Source: Nocardia crassostreae
GTDB lineage: Bacteria > Actinomycetota > Actinomycetes > Mycobacteriales > Mycobacteriaceae
Length of the DNA: 64,000 bases
Assembly (NCBI RefSeq): GCF_001613405.1
Contig: NZ_BDCH01000020.1
Location: forward strand, 365,100-429,099
Reading direction: 5' to 3'
The notes under the pieces are model-generated. The model was not told the DNA's origin and ran no database searches. It saw only the letters and a program-made list of their open reading frames with translations. Positions within the stretch are counted from its first letter, which is position 1; the number at the start of each line of letters is the position of its first letter. Shown here one piece after another: positions 1-8,883 of the stretch. Position numbers and translations under genes: made by a program.

Positions 1-2
1 AA

Positions 3-551
3 TTGCAGGTCGTCGACGAGGACCGGATCGAGGTGATCGCGCCTCCGGCCCGGCGCGCGGCGGTGCTGGCGGCCTTGCGGGCCGCGCATCCGTACGAGGA
101 GCCCGCCTATCACGTGACCGAGCGGGCGGCGCTGCCGTCGGGGCTGGGCATCGGCCGGGTCGGCGAGCTCGCCGCGCCGGAATCGTTGCGCGAGTTCACC
201 GCTCGCGTGCGCAAGGGATTGCCCGCGACCACCTGGGGCGTGCGTGCGGCCGGGGATCCGGATCGGATCATCCGCACCGTCGCGGTGTGCGGCGGCGCGG
301 GGGATTCCTTCCTCGGCAAGGTCGCCCGCCTCGGCGTGGACGCCTACGTCACCGCCGACCTGCGGCACCACCCGGCCGACGAGCACCTGCGCGCCGGTGG
401 CCCGGCGCTGGTCGACGCCGCCCACTGGGCGACCGAATTCCCTTGGTGCGCACAGGCGGAAGGCGTCGTGCGGGCGGCGCTGCCGGATATCGAGACGCGG
501 GTGTCCACGCTGCGCACCGATCCGTGGAGCATCGGCGCGGCGGAAGGCTGA
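3..551 (+). CDS. Nif3-like metal-binding protein, C-terminal part (5' truncated by window)
   Basis: This is the C-terminal 182 residues of a Nif3/YbgI-type dinuclear-metal protein (Rv2230c-like); the start lies upstream of the window. The first part contains the PII-like insert with the hallmark HPYEEPAY. The second half carries the family signatures VAVCGGAGDSFL, VDAYVTADLRHHPADEH and DAAHWATEFPW, which supply the metal-site His and Asp residues. Members are often annotated as GTP cyclohydrolase I type 2, but their reaction is not settled. The Rv2229c-like zinc-ribbon and RNase HI genes that follow match mycobacterial order, although an OsmC gene is inserted on the opposite strand. Confidence 0.9.
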   Translation: MQVVDEDRIEVIAPPARRAAVLAALRAAHPYEEPAYHVTERAALPSGLGIGRVGELAAPESLREFTARVRKGLPATTWGVRAAGDPDRIIRTVAVCGGAGDSFLGKVARLGVDAYVTADLRHHPADEHLRAGGPALVDAAHWATEFPWCAQAEGVVRAALPDIETRVSTLRTDPWSIGAAEG

Positions 552-586
552 CCTCGGCGAGGATCGCGCCTACGCGGCGACCACGG

Positions 587-1027
587 CTACTCGGCCACGA
601 CCGTCGGCTCGTGCGCCACAGGGAAATTCACCGAATTGGCGATGAAGCATTTCTTGTGCGCTTCCTCGTGCAGGCCCATGGCCGTCTCGATCATGTCCGG
701 CTCGGTCACGGTGACCCGGGGGCGCAGCGTGACCAGTTGGAAACGCTCGTCGTCCATCACTCCGACCGCGCTGTCGTGATAGCCCGTCACCACCACGCCC
801 GCCTCGGCGCACAGATGCAGGAACCACAGCATGTGGCAGTCCGACAGCGCCCCCACCAGCAGCTGTTCCGGATTCCACCGCTCCTTGCTGTCCCGGAATT
901 TCGGATCGGAGGTGGCCGGGATGGGCGGTCGTCCCGCCGCGAGCACCTCGTGGTCCCGCGAATACGACCGGTACCCGGTGGTCGCGCCCGACCACGTCAC
1001 CTCGACCTCGTACACATGCTCTGCCAT
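587..1027 (-). CDS. OsmC family peroxiredoxin-like protein
   Basis: This 146-residue protein belongs to the OsmC/Ohr superfamily of small cytosolic thiol-dependent peroxide reductases. The N-terminal beta strands run through YEVEVTWSGATTGYRSY, followed by the typical PEQLLVGALSDCHMLWFLHL helix that holds the first conserved cysteine. The second cysteine lies in the HKKCFIANSVNFPV stretch near the C terminus. Length and architecture fit a complete family member. It is a single gene, convergent with the Nif3-like gene and divergent from the zinc-ribbon gene. Substrate preference (organic hydroperoxide or other) cannot be read from the sequence. Confidence 0.92.
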   Translation of the reverse strand: MAEHVYEVEVTWSGATTGYRSYSRDHEVLAAGRPPIPATSDPKFRDSKERWNPEQLLVGALSDCHMLWFLHLCAEAGVVVTGYHDSAVGVMDDERFQLVTLRPRVTVTEPDMIETAMGLHEEAHKKCFIANSVNFPVAHEPTVVAE

Positions 1028-1194
1028 GAGGCGACGATGTCACATCCGTCACCCGGCCGTCCGGTGTTTTTCGCCCGCGCCCAGGTCCTCGCCGATCGAA
1101 TGTCCAGCTTGCGGCTGGGTTGGCCAATCGGGATGCCGAAGACGGGTACGGTGGGAGTCTTGAACCGTCCATAGCGTCCAGGAGACCTTCCGCG

Positions 1195-1932
1195 TTGAAT
1201 GCCGAACCATCGATCCAGGCCAAGCTGCTCGACCTCGCCGCTGTCGACGCCGAGCTGACGAGGATCGAGCATCGCCGCAAGGTGCTGCCCGAGGAGCAGG
1301 AGGTGCGGCAGCTCGAGGCGGAACGGACGACCCGCAAGGATGCCGCGGTGAAGGTCGAGATCCTCATCGACGATCTGGACCGCGATATTCGCAAGCTCGA
1401 GGGCGAGATCGAGGCCGTCGCCAAGCGTGAGCAGCGCGACCGCGGCCTGCTGACCGCCGGTTCGGTCGGCGCCAAGCAGCTCTCGGAGCTCCAGCACGAG
1501 CTGACCAGCCTGGAACGCCGCCGCAAGGTCCTCGAGGACGATCTGATCGAGGTCATGGAGCGCCGCGAGGCCGCCGCCGCCGACCACGACCACGCCGGTG
1601 CCAACCTCGACAAGGCCGAACAGGATCTCGTCGACGCCGAGCGCCGCCGCGACGACGCCCTCGCCGACCTGACCGTCGCCCAGCAGCGCTGCGAATCCGA
1701 CCGCGCCGCCCTCACCGGCGTCTTCCCCGCCGACCTGCTCGCCGCCTACGACAAGCAGCGCGCCGGATACGGCGTCGGCGCGGGCCTGCTCCAGGCCCGC
1801 CGCTGCGGCGCCTGCCGCATGGAACTCGACCGCGGCGAAATCGCCCGCATTGCCAAGGCCGCCCCCGATCTGGTCCTGCGCTGCCCCGAATGCAACGCGA
1901 TCCTGGTGCGCACCAAGCAATCCGGACTGTGA
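1195..1932 (+). CDS. Coiled-coil C4-type zinc ribbon protein (Rv2229c-like)
   Basis: A protein of about 245 residues with a long charged coiled coil (roughly residues 1-190, rich in Glu, Arg, Lys and Leu) and a C-terminal four-cysteine zinc ribbon: CGAC near RRCGACRMELDRG and CPEC near LRCPECNAILV. This is the actinobacterial zf-RING_7 family, of uncertain function. The TTG at 1195 is preferred as start because AGGAGA ends about 9 bases upstream and the homologous N terminus (AEPSIQAKLLDLAAVDAEL) begins there; an upstream ATG at 1120 would add an unconserved segment overlapping the promoter region. It precedes the RNase HI/phosphatase gene as in mycobacteria. Confidence 0.88.
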   Translation: MNAEPSIQAKLLDLAAVDAELTRIEHRRKVLPEEQEVRQLEAERTTRKDAAVKVEILIDDLDRDIRKLEGEIEAVAKREQRDRGLLTAGSVGAKQLSELQHELTSLERRRKVLEDDLIEVMERREAAAADHDHAGANLDKAEQDLVDAERRRDDALADLTVAQQRCESDRAALTGVFPADLLAAYDKQRAGYGVGAGLLQARRCGACRMELDRGEIARIAKAAPDLVLRCPECNAILVRTKQSGL

Positions 1933-2109
1933 TCACCGCCCGCGCGCAGTTCCCCGACCGCGCGCTGCAACTCATCGCCCCCTGACCTGATGCGGGCGGG
2001 CGCGAATGGCAGTATGCGACCTGCGCGCGGGCTGACCGAGCGGATGGCGCGCTCCGTCCGGACAGGTCGGACCCGTCGCGATGGCACGTCGGAATGTGGA
2101 GGGTGAGCG

Positions 2110-3288
2110 GTGGCGAGCATGGTGATCGTTGAAGCGGACGGTGGCTCGCGCGGGAATCCCGGACCGGCCGGGTACGGCGCGGTCGTGTGGGATGCCGATC
2201 GGGAGCGAGTGCTGGCCGAGCGCAAGGAGTTCCTCGGGGTCGCCACCAACAATGTCGCTGAATACCGGGGTCTGATCGCGGGTTTGGAGGCGGCGGCCGA
2301 GCTCGGGGCGCGCGAGGTGTCGGTGCGGATGGATTCCAAGCTGGTGGTCGAGCAGATGTCGGGGCGCTGGAAGGTCAAGCACGAGGCCATGATTCCCCTC
2401 GCCGAGCGGGCGCGGCAGTTGGTCGCCGGGTTCGATCGGGTGAGCTTCGCCTGGATTCCGCGCAACGAGAACTCGCACGCCGATCGACTGGCCAATGAGG
2501 CCATGGACGACGCGCACATTGTCGATGAGGTCCGGACCGCGCTGTCGTCGCAGGAGCCGTCCGCCGTGGGGGCGGCCGGGAATTCCGGTGCTGGCGCCGA
2601 ACTGCTTCCCTTGGAGGAGAGCTCGTCGGCCGAAGGGGGCAGCGGCGGAGCTGCGCCCGGATGGACGGGGGCGGTCGGTCGGCCGACGCGGTTGTTGCTG
2701 TTGCGGCACGGGCAGACGGAATTGTCGGTGCAGCGGCGGTATTCGGGGCGGGGGAATCCGCCGTTGACGGAGTTGGGGCGGGAGCAGGCGGCTCGGGCGG
2801 CGAAAATGCTTGCGGGTAAGGGGAATATCGCGGCGATCGTGTGTTCGCCGCTGGGGCGGGCGCAGGAGACGGCCGAGGCCGCGGGGCGGGCGCTGGGGGT
2901 GCCCGTTCGGGTGCTGGACGGGTTGATCGAGACGGATTTCGGGGAATGGGAAGGGATGACGTTCCTGGAGGCGCGGGAGCGGGATCCGGAGTCGCATGCG
3001 CGGTGGCTGGGGGATCCGTCGCTGCCCGCGCCCGGCGGGGAGAGCTTCGATCAGGTGCGGGAGCGGATCGAAGGGGTGCGGCGGGATCTGGTGGCGTTGT
3101 ATCCGGGCGCGAATGTGCTTGTGGTGAGCCATGTCACGCCGATCAAGACACTGCTGCAGCTGGCCCTGGGGGTGGGGCCGTCGCTGCTGTACCGGCTGCA
3201 CCTGGATCTGGCATCGCTGTCCATCGCCGAGTTCTATCCGGACGGCGGATCGTCGGTGCGGCTGGTGAACGATACCTCGTATCTCTGA
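2110..3288 (+). CDS. Bifunctional RNase HI / acid phosphatase (Rv2228c-like)
   Basis: This 392-residue fusion has an N-terminal RNase HI domain (about residues 1-140). VEADGGSRGNPGPAGYGA carries the first catalytic Asp, and the following RMDSKLVVEQM and NSHADRLANEAMD segments complete the acidic site. After a low-complexity linker (about 145-190) comes a histidine phosphatase domain starting with LLLRHGQTE, the RHG catalytic motif, and ending with the second histidine in VVSHVTPIKTLL. The phosphatase half of this family has been linked to alpha-ribazole-phosphate type substrates; the RNase half removes RNA from RNA:DNA hybrids. GTG at 2110 follows a GGAGGG site about 7 bases upstream. The fusion is typical of Mycobacteriales. 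Confidence 0.94.
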   Translation: MASMVIVEADGGSRGNPGPAGYGAVVWDADRERVLAERKEFLGVATNNVAEYRGLIAGLEAAAELGAREVSVRMDSKLVVEQMSGRWKVKHEAMIPLAERARQLVAGFDRVSFAWIPRNENSHADRLANEAMDDAHIVDEVRTALSSQEPSAVGAAGNSGAGAELLPLEESSSAEGGSGGAAPGWTGAVGRPTRLLLLRHGQTELSVQRRYSGRGNPPLTELGREQAARAAKMLAGKGNIAAIVCSPLGRAQETAEAAGRALGVPVRVLDGLIETDFGEWEGMTFLEARERDPESHARWLGDPSLPAPGGESFDQVRERIEGVRRDLVALYPGANVLVVSHVTPIKTLLQLALGVGPSLLYRLHLDLASLSIAEFYPDGGSSVRLVNDTSYL

Positions 3289-3308
3289 ACGGATTCCGGC
3301 GCGGCCGT

Positions 3309-4195
3309 TCACGGCCGCAGGACCGCGCTGAGGAATTCGGTCTGATCGAAGACGGCCTTCTCGAACCAGTCGTCGAAGTAGATGTCGAAGTGCCCGATGG
3401 GATATCGCTTCACCACCGCGTGCTTGGTGCGCTCGGCCGCCTTCAGGGTTGGTCCGGCCGGGGCGACGGTGTCGTTGTCGCAGACGGCGCAGAAGACCGG
3501 CGCCTTGATGTCCTTGGTGCGGCGGGCGGGGAGCCGAACAGGGTCGACACACCCACGCGGGCAGCCACTTTCGGACGGTACCGACTACTCTCCTCGGCGA
3601 GGCGGCCGAATCCCTCGGGGACGTCGGCGGCGCTCATGAGCGCCGCGGAGTGCTTCTTGCCCGCCAGCCGCGCCTTGATCGGCTTGCGGATGATCGGGCC
3701 GACAATGAGATCGGTCAGCGCCATCGTGCCCGTCTTGGTGAGGCTGATCGGCCCCTTCGCCATGGCCGAGGACCAGCCACTGGTGAACGGGCACTGCGCC
3801 ACCACCGCCGCGATGTAGTGATCGTCCGGCGCCACCGACAGCACATGCCCGCCGCCGAAGGAACTGCCCCACAGCGCGATTCGAGTGGCATCGATTCCGC
3901 GAATCGTGCGCGCGTAGGCAATGGCCGCATACCAGTCCGCCCGCTGCCGCGCGATATTGATCACCTGCCGCGGCTCCCCGCCGCTCGCCCCGAACCCCCG
4001 GTAATCGAAGACCAGCACCGCCATTCCCGCCATGGCGAACCGCCGCGCGTAGCGGTCCAAGCCCATTTCCCGGTCGGCGCCGAGGCCGTGTCCTATGACG
4101 ACGAGCGGCCGGGGTCTGGGCGGTCCGTCCGGGAGATAGAGCCAGCCCGCACATTCATCACCACCGGAGGGGAACCCCACCTCGACACGCTCCAT
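3309..4195 (-). pseudogene. Alpha/beta hydrolase, frameshifted near the 3' third
   Basis: The first part (from 4195 to about 3530) encodes a dienelactone-hydrolase-like alpha/beta hydrolase: VVIGHGLGADREMGLDRYA forms the oxyanion region and ALWGSSFGGGH is the nucleophile elbow with Ser. Around 3525-3535 the reading frame is lost in a GC-rich run. The native continuation (TKDIKAPVFCAVCDND, then a conserved end to a stop at 3309-3311) is present in another frame, so one small insertion or deletion separates two well-conserved parts. As written, the reading frame would instead run to 3443. The lesion may be a sequencing error or a true pseudogene. It would be a cytosolic hydrolase of unknown substrate, convergent with the RNase HI gene. 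Confidence 0.8.
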
Positions 4196-4220
4196 GGCGC
4201 ATTACGGTACCTTGGGTCCC

Positions 4221-4652
<432 letters not shown>

Positions 4653-4740
4653 CCCTTTTGGGGGCCCGCCCGCGGTGCCATGATGGAAGCAGGCCGCGGG
4701 CGGATATCCGTGGCACTGCGGGAAATTCGCGGGGCACGCG

Positions 4741-5739
4741 ATGGAAATACTCTTACTGATCGCCACCTCCGGGGCGCTGACGGCGGCAGCGGCCGCCATT
4801 GCCGCGGGAATGCGAGTCGTCAACCAATACGAGAAGGGCGTGGTGTTCCGGCTCGGGCGGGTGCGCGCCGTGCGAGATCCCGGACTGCGCCTGCTGATCC
4901 CGGCGGTGGACAAGATGCGCAAGGTGTCGATGCAGGTCGTCACCATGCCGGTGCCCGCCCAGGAGGGCATCACCCGGGACAATGTGACCGTGCGGGTGGA
5001 CGCGGTCGTCTACTTCCGGGGCATCGATCCGCTGCGGGCCATCATCGAGGTGGAGAACTACCTGTACGCCGTCGGTCAGGTCGCCCAGACCTCGCTGCGT
5101 TCGGTGATCGGCAAGAGCGATCTCGACGATCTGCTCTCCAATCGCGAACAGCTCAACAAGGGCCTGGAGCTCATGATCGATTCGCCCGCCCTGGGCTGGG
5201 GCGTGCACATCGATCGCGTCGAGATCAAGGATGTGGCGCTACCGGATTCGATGAAGCGCTCCATGTCGCGCCAGGCCGAGGCGGAACGCGAACGCCGGGC
5301 CCGGGTCATCTCCGCCGACGGCGAGTTTCAGGCCTCGCAGAAGCTGGCCGATGCCGCCGCCCGCATGTCGCAGTCCCCGGCCGCCCTGCAACTGCGATTG
5401 CTGGAGACCGTCGTACAGGTTGCGGCGGAGAAGAATTCGACGCTGGTGCTGCAGTTCCCGGTGGAACTGCTGCGCTTCCTGGAGCGGGCGACGCCGGGCG
5501 CTCCGGCGGCGGCCGGGAGCGCTGCCGCCGATGCGGGGCGGGCGTCGGATTCCCCGGTCGTGGCAAACGATCCCGCGCCCGCGGATCCTCCGGCCGCGCT
5601 CGATGCGTCCAAGCCCGCGGAACTGCCCTCCGGCGCGGCGTCGGACGGGCGCGAAACCCGCTCGGTAATAGCCAATTCGAATGACTCAGACGCGTCATCG
5701 CGGGCAGCGGGTCCGGGCGCGTCGACCAATGAAGGGTGA
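4741..5739 (+). CDS. SPFH/band 7 slipin-type membrane protein
   Basis: This 332-residue stomatin/slipin homolog starts with one N-terminal membrane helix (about residues 3-24), followed by the slipin signature NQYEKGVVFRLGRVR and the SPFH domain to about residue 190 (TRDNVTVRVDAVVYFR, SLRSVIGKSDLDDLLSNRE). A charged coiled-coil stretch (QAEAERERRARVISADGE) and a Pro/Ala-rich low-complexity tail complete it. Such proteins form oligomeric scaffolds at the inner membrane and often work with NfeD-type partners; no NfeD gene is adjacent. A 36-residue membrane peptide gene follows after 11 bases and probably belongs to the same transcript. Confidence 0.92.
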   Translation: MEILLLIATSGALTAAAAAIAAGMRVVNQYEKGVVFRLGRVRAVRDPGLRLLIPAVDKMRKVSMQVVTMPVPAQEGITRDNVTVRVDAVVYFRGIDPLRAIIEVENYLYAVGQVAQTSLRSVIGKSDLDDLLSNREQLNKGLELMIDSPALGWGVHIDRVEIKDVALPDSMKRSMSRQAEAERERRARVISADGEFQASQKLADAAARMSQSPAALQLRLLETVVQVAAEKNSTLVLQFPVELLRFLERATPGAPAAAGSAAADAGRASDSPVVANDPAPADPPAALDASKPAELPSGAASDGRETRSVIANSNDSDASSRAAGPGASTNEG

Positions 5740-5750
5740 GGTGCGGATCG

Positions 5751-5861
5751 ATGTCGGTTTCCATGTTGATCCAGCCGCTGGCGGTGCTCGTACTGTTCGC
5801 GATCGCGTATCTGTTCAAGTGGCTGTCGGCCGTGCTGCCCGGTGGAATTCGCGGCAGATAG
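5751..5861 (+). CDS. Small membrane protein, 36 residues, downstream of slipin
   Basis: A short reading frame begins at ATG 5751 with a purine-rich GAAGGGTGAGG site just upstream and ends at TAG 5859-5861. The product is one hydrophobic helix (LIQPLAVLVLFAIAYLF) followed by KWLSAVLPGGIRGR, so a single-pass peptide with a basic tail is expected. Third codon positions are mostly G or C, as in real genes here. It starts 11 bases after the slipin stop and is followed by a terminator-like hairpin, so the two genes look like an operon. Function unknown; a small partner of the slipin is a guess from context. Confidence 0.6.
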   Translation: MSVSMLIQPLAVLVLFAIAYLFKWLSAVLPGGIRGR

Positions 5862-5883
5862 CCGGGCTGCGAAGGGTTTAGAG

Positions 5884-5913
5884 CCACGGCGCGTTGGGTA
5901 ACGCGCGCCGTGG
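5884..5913 (+). terminator. Hairpin after the slipin operon
   Basis: CCACGGCGCG at 5884-5893 pairs perfectly with CGCGCCGTGG at 5904-5913 around a 10-base loop. There is no clear T run, which is common in high-GC actinobacteria. It lies 22 bases after the stop of the small membrane protein gene. Confidence 0.6.
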
Positions 5914-6162
5914 TGGCGGAGAGCGAGGGCGGCGTGCGCGACGCCGCTCCGGTAACGATGTGCACAAACCGTCGGGTTGGACGACAATGACGGCGCGCCA
6001 CATGATTCGCTTCGGCGCGGCTCGGCGTGTCGAGCAGGCGATCTGCCCGGAACTGGCCCCGGACGTGATCGTCGTCATAAAGTGTTGCGCGTTGGAAAGT
6101 TCCGTTGCGAAGGGCAGCGGACAAGGGTGGTCTACGAACGTCGGAAAGCAGGTCTCGTCTAT
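5914..6162. other. Intergenic stretch before the small secreted protein gene
   Basis: With the hairpin at 5884-5913, this makes about 300 bases without a gene. It must hold the promoter of the secreted-protein gene at 6163, but no convincing -35/-10 pair was recognised. No RNA motif or further repeat was identified. Confidence 0.4.
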
Positions 6163-6495
6163 ATGCGAATTGCTCGCAAACTGGCAGCGGGTGCGCTCCT
6201 CGCCGCTGCTGCTTCCGTTTCGGTTGTGCTGGGCGCCGGATCCGCTTCGGCGGCCACGGTGACCCCGCTGCCGGGTGGGTGGCAGGTTGATCTCAGCCCG
6301 GCGGATACGCAGTGGGTGGCGAACAACCACATCGGCATGGCCATCGCGGGCCTGCCGCATCCCTCAGCCGCATCGTTCGGCGCTTCGCTGGATTCGGCGG
6401 CGGTATTGTCGTCTCAGTATCCGGCCGGCCGGGTGGTGTTCACCGTGTACGGTCCGTTCGATCAGCTGAACGGGACCATGCTGGCCCTGCAGTAA
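6163..6495 (+). CDS. Small secreted protein of unknown function
   Basis: A 110-residue protein with a clear Sec signal peptide: basic MRIARK, a hydrophobic core (LAAGALLAAAASVSVVLGA) and an Ala-rich cleavage site ending SASA-A near residue 31. The mature part of about 80 residues has no cysteine and no catalytic motif I recognise. It contains WQVDLSPADTQWVANNHIG and VVFTVYGPFDQL, a pattern reminiscent of small exported proteins common in Nocardia. ATG 6163 is chosen because it directly begins the signal peptide. The next gene starts 15 bases downstream, so co-transcription is possible. Function unknown. Confidence 0.75.
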   Translation: MRIARKLAAGALLAAAASVSVVLGAGSASAATVTPLPGGWQVDLSPADTQWVANNHIGMAIAGLPHPSAASFGASLDSAAVLSSQYPAGRVVFTVYGPFDQLNGTMLALQ

Positions 6496-6510
6496 GGGAC
6501 AGCGCACGCA

Positions 6511-7952
6511 GTGGAACTGCATCAGAGGATCGTGTCGGCGCCGGTTGACTTCGGCGCCGTCCGAACCGAATTCGGATTGGCCTCGGACTATCCGTCCGAG
6601 GCCGTCTCGGAGGCCCGCGACGCGGTCGACGCGTTCGCGGGGTCTCGAGCGGACCGCCGTGACATTCCGCTGGTCACCATCGACCCGCCCGGCGCCATGG
6701 ATCTGGATCAGGCGCTGTATCTCGAGCGCACCGCCACCGGGTTTCTCCTGCACTACGCCATCGCCGATGTCGCCGCGTTCGTATCGCCCGACGGGCCGCT
6801 CGCCCGGGAATCCCTCGCCCGCGGCCAGACCTTCTACTTCCCCGACGGCACCGTGCCGCTGCACCCCCGGGTCCTGTCCGAGGGGCGCGCGAGCCTGCTG
6901 CCCGATGTCGATCGCGCGGCCGCCCTGTGGACCATCGAACTCGACGAAAACGCCGAGCCGCGGCGGTATTCGGTCGAGCGCGCCCTGGTGCGCTCCCGGG
7001 CCCGCCTCGACTACACCGCGGTGCAGGCCGACGCCGACGCCGGTCGCCTGCATCCGTCCATTACCGCGCTGCCGGAGTTCGGCAGGCTACGCATCGAGGC
7101 GGGTCTGCGACGCGGCGCCATCAGTCTGCGACTGCCCGCCCAGAGCGTGATCCGCCACGACGAGGACGGTAAGGACAACCACTGGCAGCTGGTCATCGAA
7201 CCCCGCACCGCCGCCGACGACTGGAACGAACAGGTCTCCCTGCTCACCGGCATGTGCGCCGCCCGAATCATGCTCGACGGCAATGGCTCCGACCACATCG
7301 GCCTGCTGCGCACCATGCCGCCGCCCGCCGCCGCCACCATCGAATCCATGCGCCGCACCGCCGCCGCCGTGGGCGTGGACTGGCCCGCCGAGGTCCCCGT
7401 CGGCCGCATGCTCGCGGGCCTGGACGCCAACACCCCACCGGCCCTGGTGCTCATGTCCGAAGCCACCGGCCTGCTGCGCGGCGCCTCCTATACCCTGCTC
7501 AACGGCCAGGAGCCGGACACCGTGCAGCACAGCGGAATCGGCGCACCCTACGCCCACGTCACCGCCCCCCCCTGCGCCGCCTCTCCGACCGCTGGTCCAC
7601 CGAGACCTGCCTCGCCCACTGCGCCGATACCCCCGTCCCCCAGTGGGTCCGCGACAGTCTGGCCGAGGCCGCCGACGCCATGCTCCGCAGCGACGCCACC
7701 GCGGGCAAGGTCGAACGCGCCTGCCTCGACCTCACCGAATCCACCGTCCTGGCCCAGCGCCTCGGCACGGACTTCGACGCCGTCGTCCTCCGCGAAGCCA
7801 ACGGCACCCGCCCCGCCGAAATCTTCGTCGCCGACCCACCCGTCCTCGCCAAATGCACCGGCGCCCCACCGGAAGGCAAACAGGTCCGAGTCCGCCTCAC
7901 CACCTCCGACCCGACCACCCGCACCGTCACCTTCACCTTCCCCGCCGAATAA
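6511..7952 (+). pseudogene. RNB-domain ribonuclease (RNase II/R family), frameshifted at a C8 run
   Basis: The product would be a short actinobacterial RNB exoribonuclease of about 480 residues that degrades RNA 3' to 5'. The catalytic acidic cluster is visible in TIDPPGAMDLDQALYLE (about residue 55-70), followed by VADVAAFV, DGTVPLHPRVLSEG and YAHVTAP. At 7565-7572 lies a run of eight C residues. The family needs the reading HVTAPLRRLSDRW, which is present but only in another frame from this run on, continuing to TAA at 7950-7952 (TFTFPAE). Without a frame change, translation would run antisense through the next genes to 9234. Homopolymer miscall or slippage is likely. GTG 6511 is the start. 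Confidence 0.85.
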
Positions 7953-7989
7953 GGCCGAGTCGGCGCACGCCGAGGGTCTCGCCGTCCGC

Positions 7990-8883
7990 CTACAGCGCGT
8001 GATGCCGGAGGAACTCGATGGCGGCCGGGTATTGCTCGAGGGCCTTGGCGGCGGCGGCTTCCTCGGCGTCGCAGAGGCGTTGGTAGCCGGATTCTCCGGC
8101 ATCGGCGGCGTGGGCGCGGAGGGTCTCGAGGGCTTCGACGGCGTCGCGGTGGTCGCCGAGGACGGTCTGGAGGCGTTTGGCGTTCTTCGACAGGGCGGCG
8201 GCGGGCTCGCCGAGGATCTTGGTGGCGGCGTCGGCGGAGTAGCGCAATCGCTTGGCGGCCTTGCGGATATCGTGCAGGTGCTCGACGCGCTCCGCTTCGG
8301 ACAGGGCCGGTTCGGCGCGCACCAGGCGGCGCAGGTCGCGGAAGTCGTGTTTGAGGACGGCGGTGAAGACGTCCGCCGCGGGCTTGTTCGCGTGGGCGGG
8401 GCGCAGCGGGGGATCGGTGATCATGCCGTGCAGGCGGCCGGTCAGCGCGCGGTAGCGGCGGCCGTCGAGCGCGTCGACGGCGGCACGGTGGCCCTCGACA
8501 TAGCGGGCGCGTTCCTCGGCGATCAGGCGGGCGCCGAAATCCGGCTTCGGCGCCGCCTTCTCACCGAGCGGCACGGTATCGGCATCGAAGGGCGCCCCGT
8601 TCTGGCCGAGCAGGGCCGCGAACCGTTCGGCCCGCACCTCGGCATCCCGGGGCACCCCGAGCAGCCCTGCCAGCCAGCGCAATTCGTTGCGGACCTCGGT
8701 GACCTGCTTACGGGGCAGCAACTGCCGGTAGGAGCGCAGCACGCTGCAGAGCCGCCGGGTCGCCACCCGCATCTGGTGCACCGAATCCGGAAGGTTTTGG
8801 CGGACATCAGGTTCGGCTTCGCACAGCCGGTCCACATCGACGTTCAAGGCGGCGATCAATGCGGGACCGGCTGTGGTGCTCAT
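7990..8883 (-). CDS. CHAD domain protein
   Basis: This 297-residue protein is built from the conserved-histidine alpha-helical (CHAD) domain. The two signature halves are visible: DSVHQMRVATRRLCSVLRSY near residue 32 and EHLHDIRKAAKRLRYSADAA near residue 200, each supplying His and Arg/Lys residues on a positively charged helical bundle. CHAD proteins bind inorganic polyphosphate and often associate with polyphosphate granules or CYTH phosphatases; no CYTH domain is fused here. The gene is immediately downstream of the proline iminopeptidase gene (next stop at 8884) and likely co-transcribed with it. Confidence 0.92.
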   Translation of the reverse strand: MSTTAGPALIAALNVDVDRLCEAEPDVRQNLPDSVHQMRVATRRLCSVLRSYRQLLPRKQVTEVRNELRWLAGLLGVPRDAEVRAERFAALLGQNGAPFDADTVPLGEKAAPKPDFGARLIAEERARYVEGHRAAVDALDGRRYRALTGRLHGMITDPPLRPAHANKPAADVFTAVLKHDFRDLRRLVRAEPALSEAERVEHLHDIRKAAKRLRYSADAATKILGEPAAALSKNAKRLQTVLGDHRDAVEALETLRAHAADAGESGYQRLCDAEEAAAAKALEQYPAAIEFLRHHAL

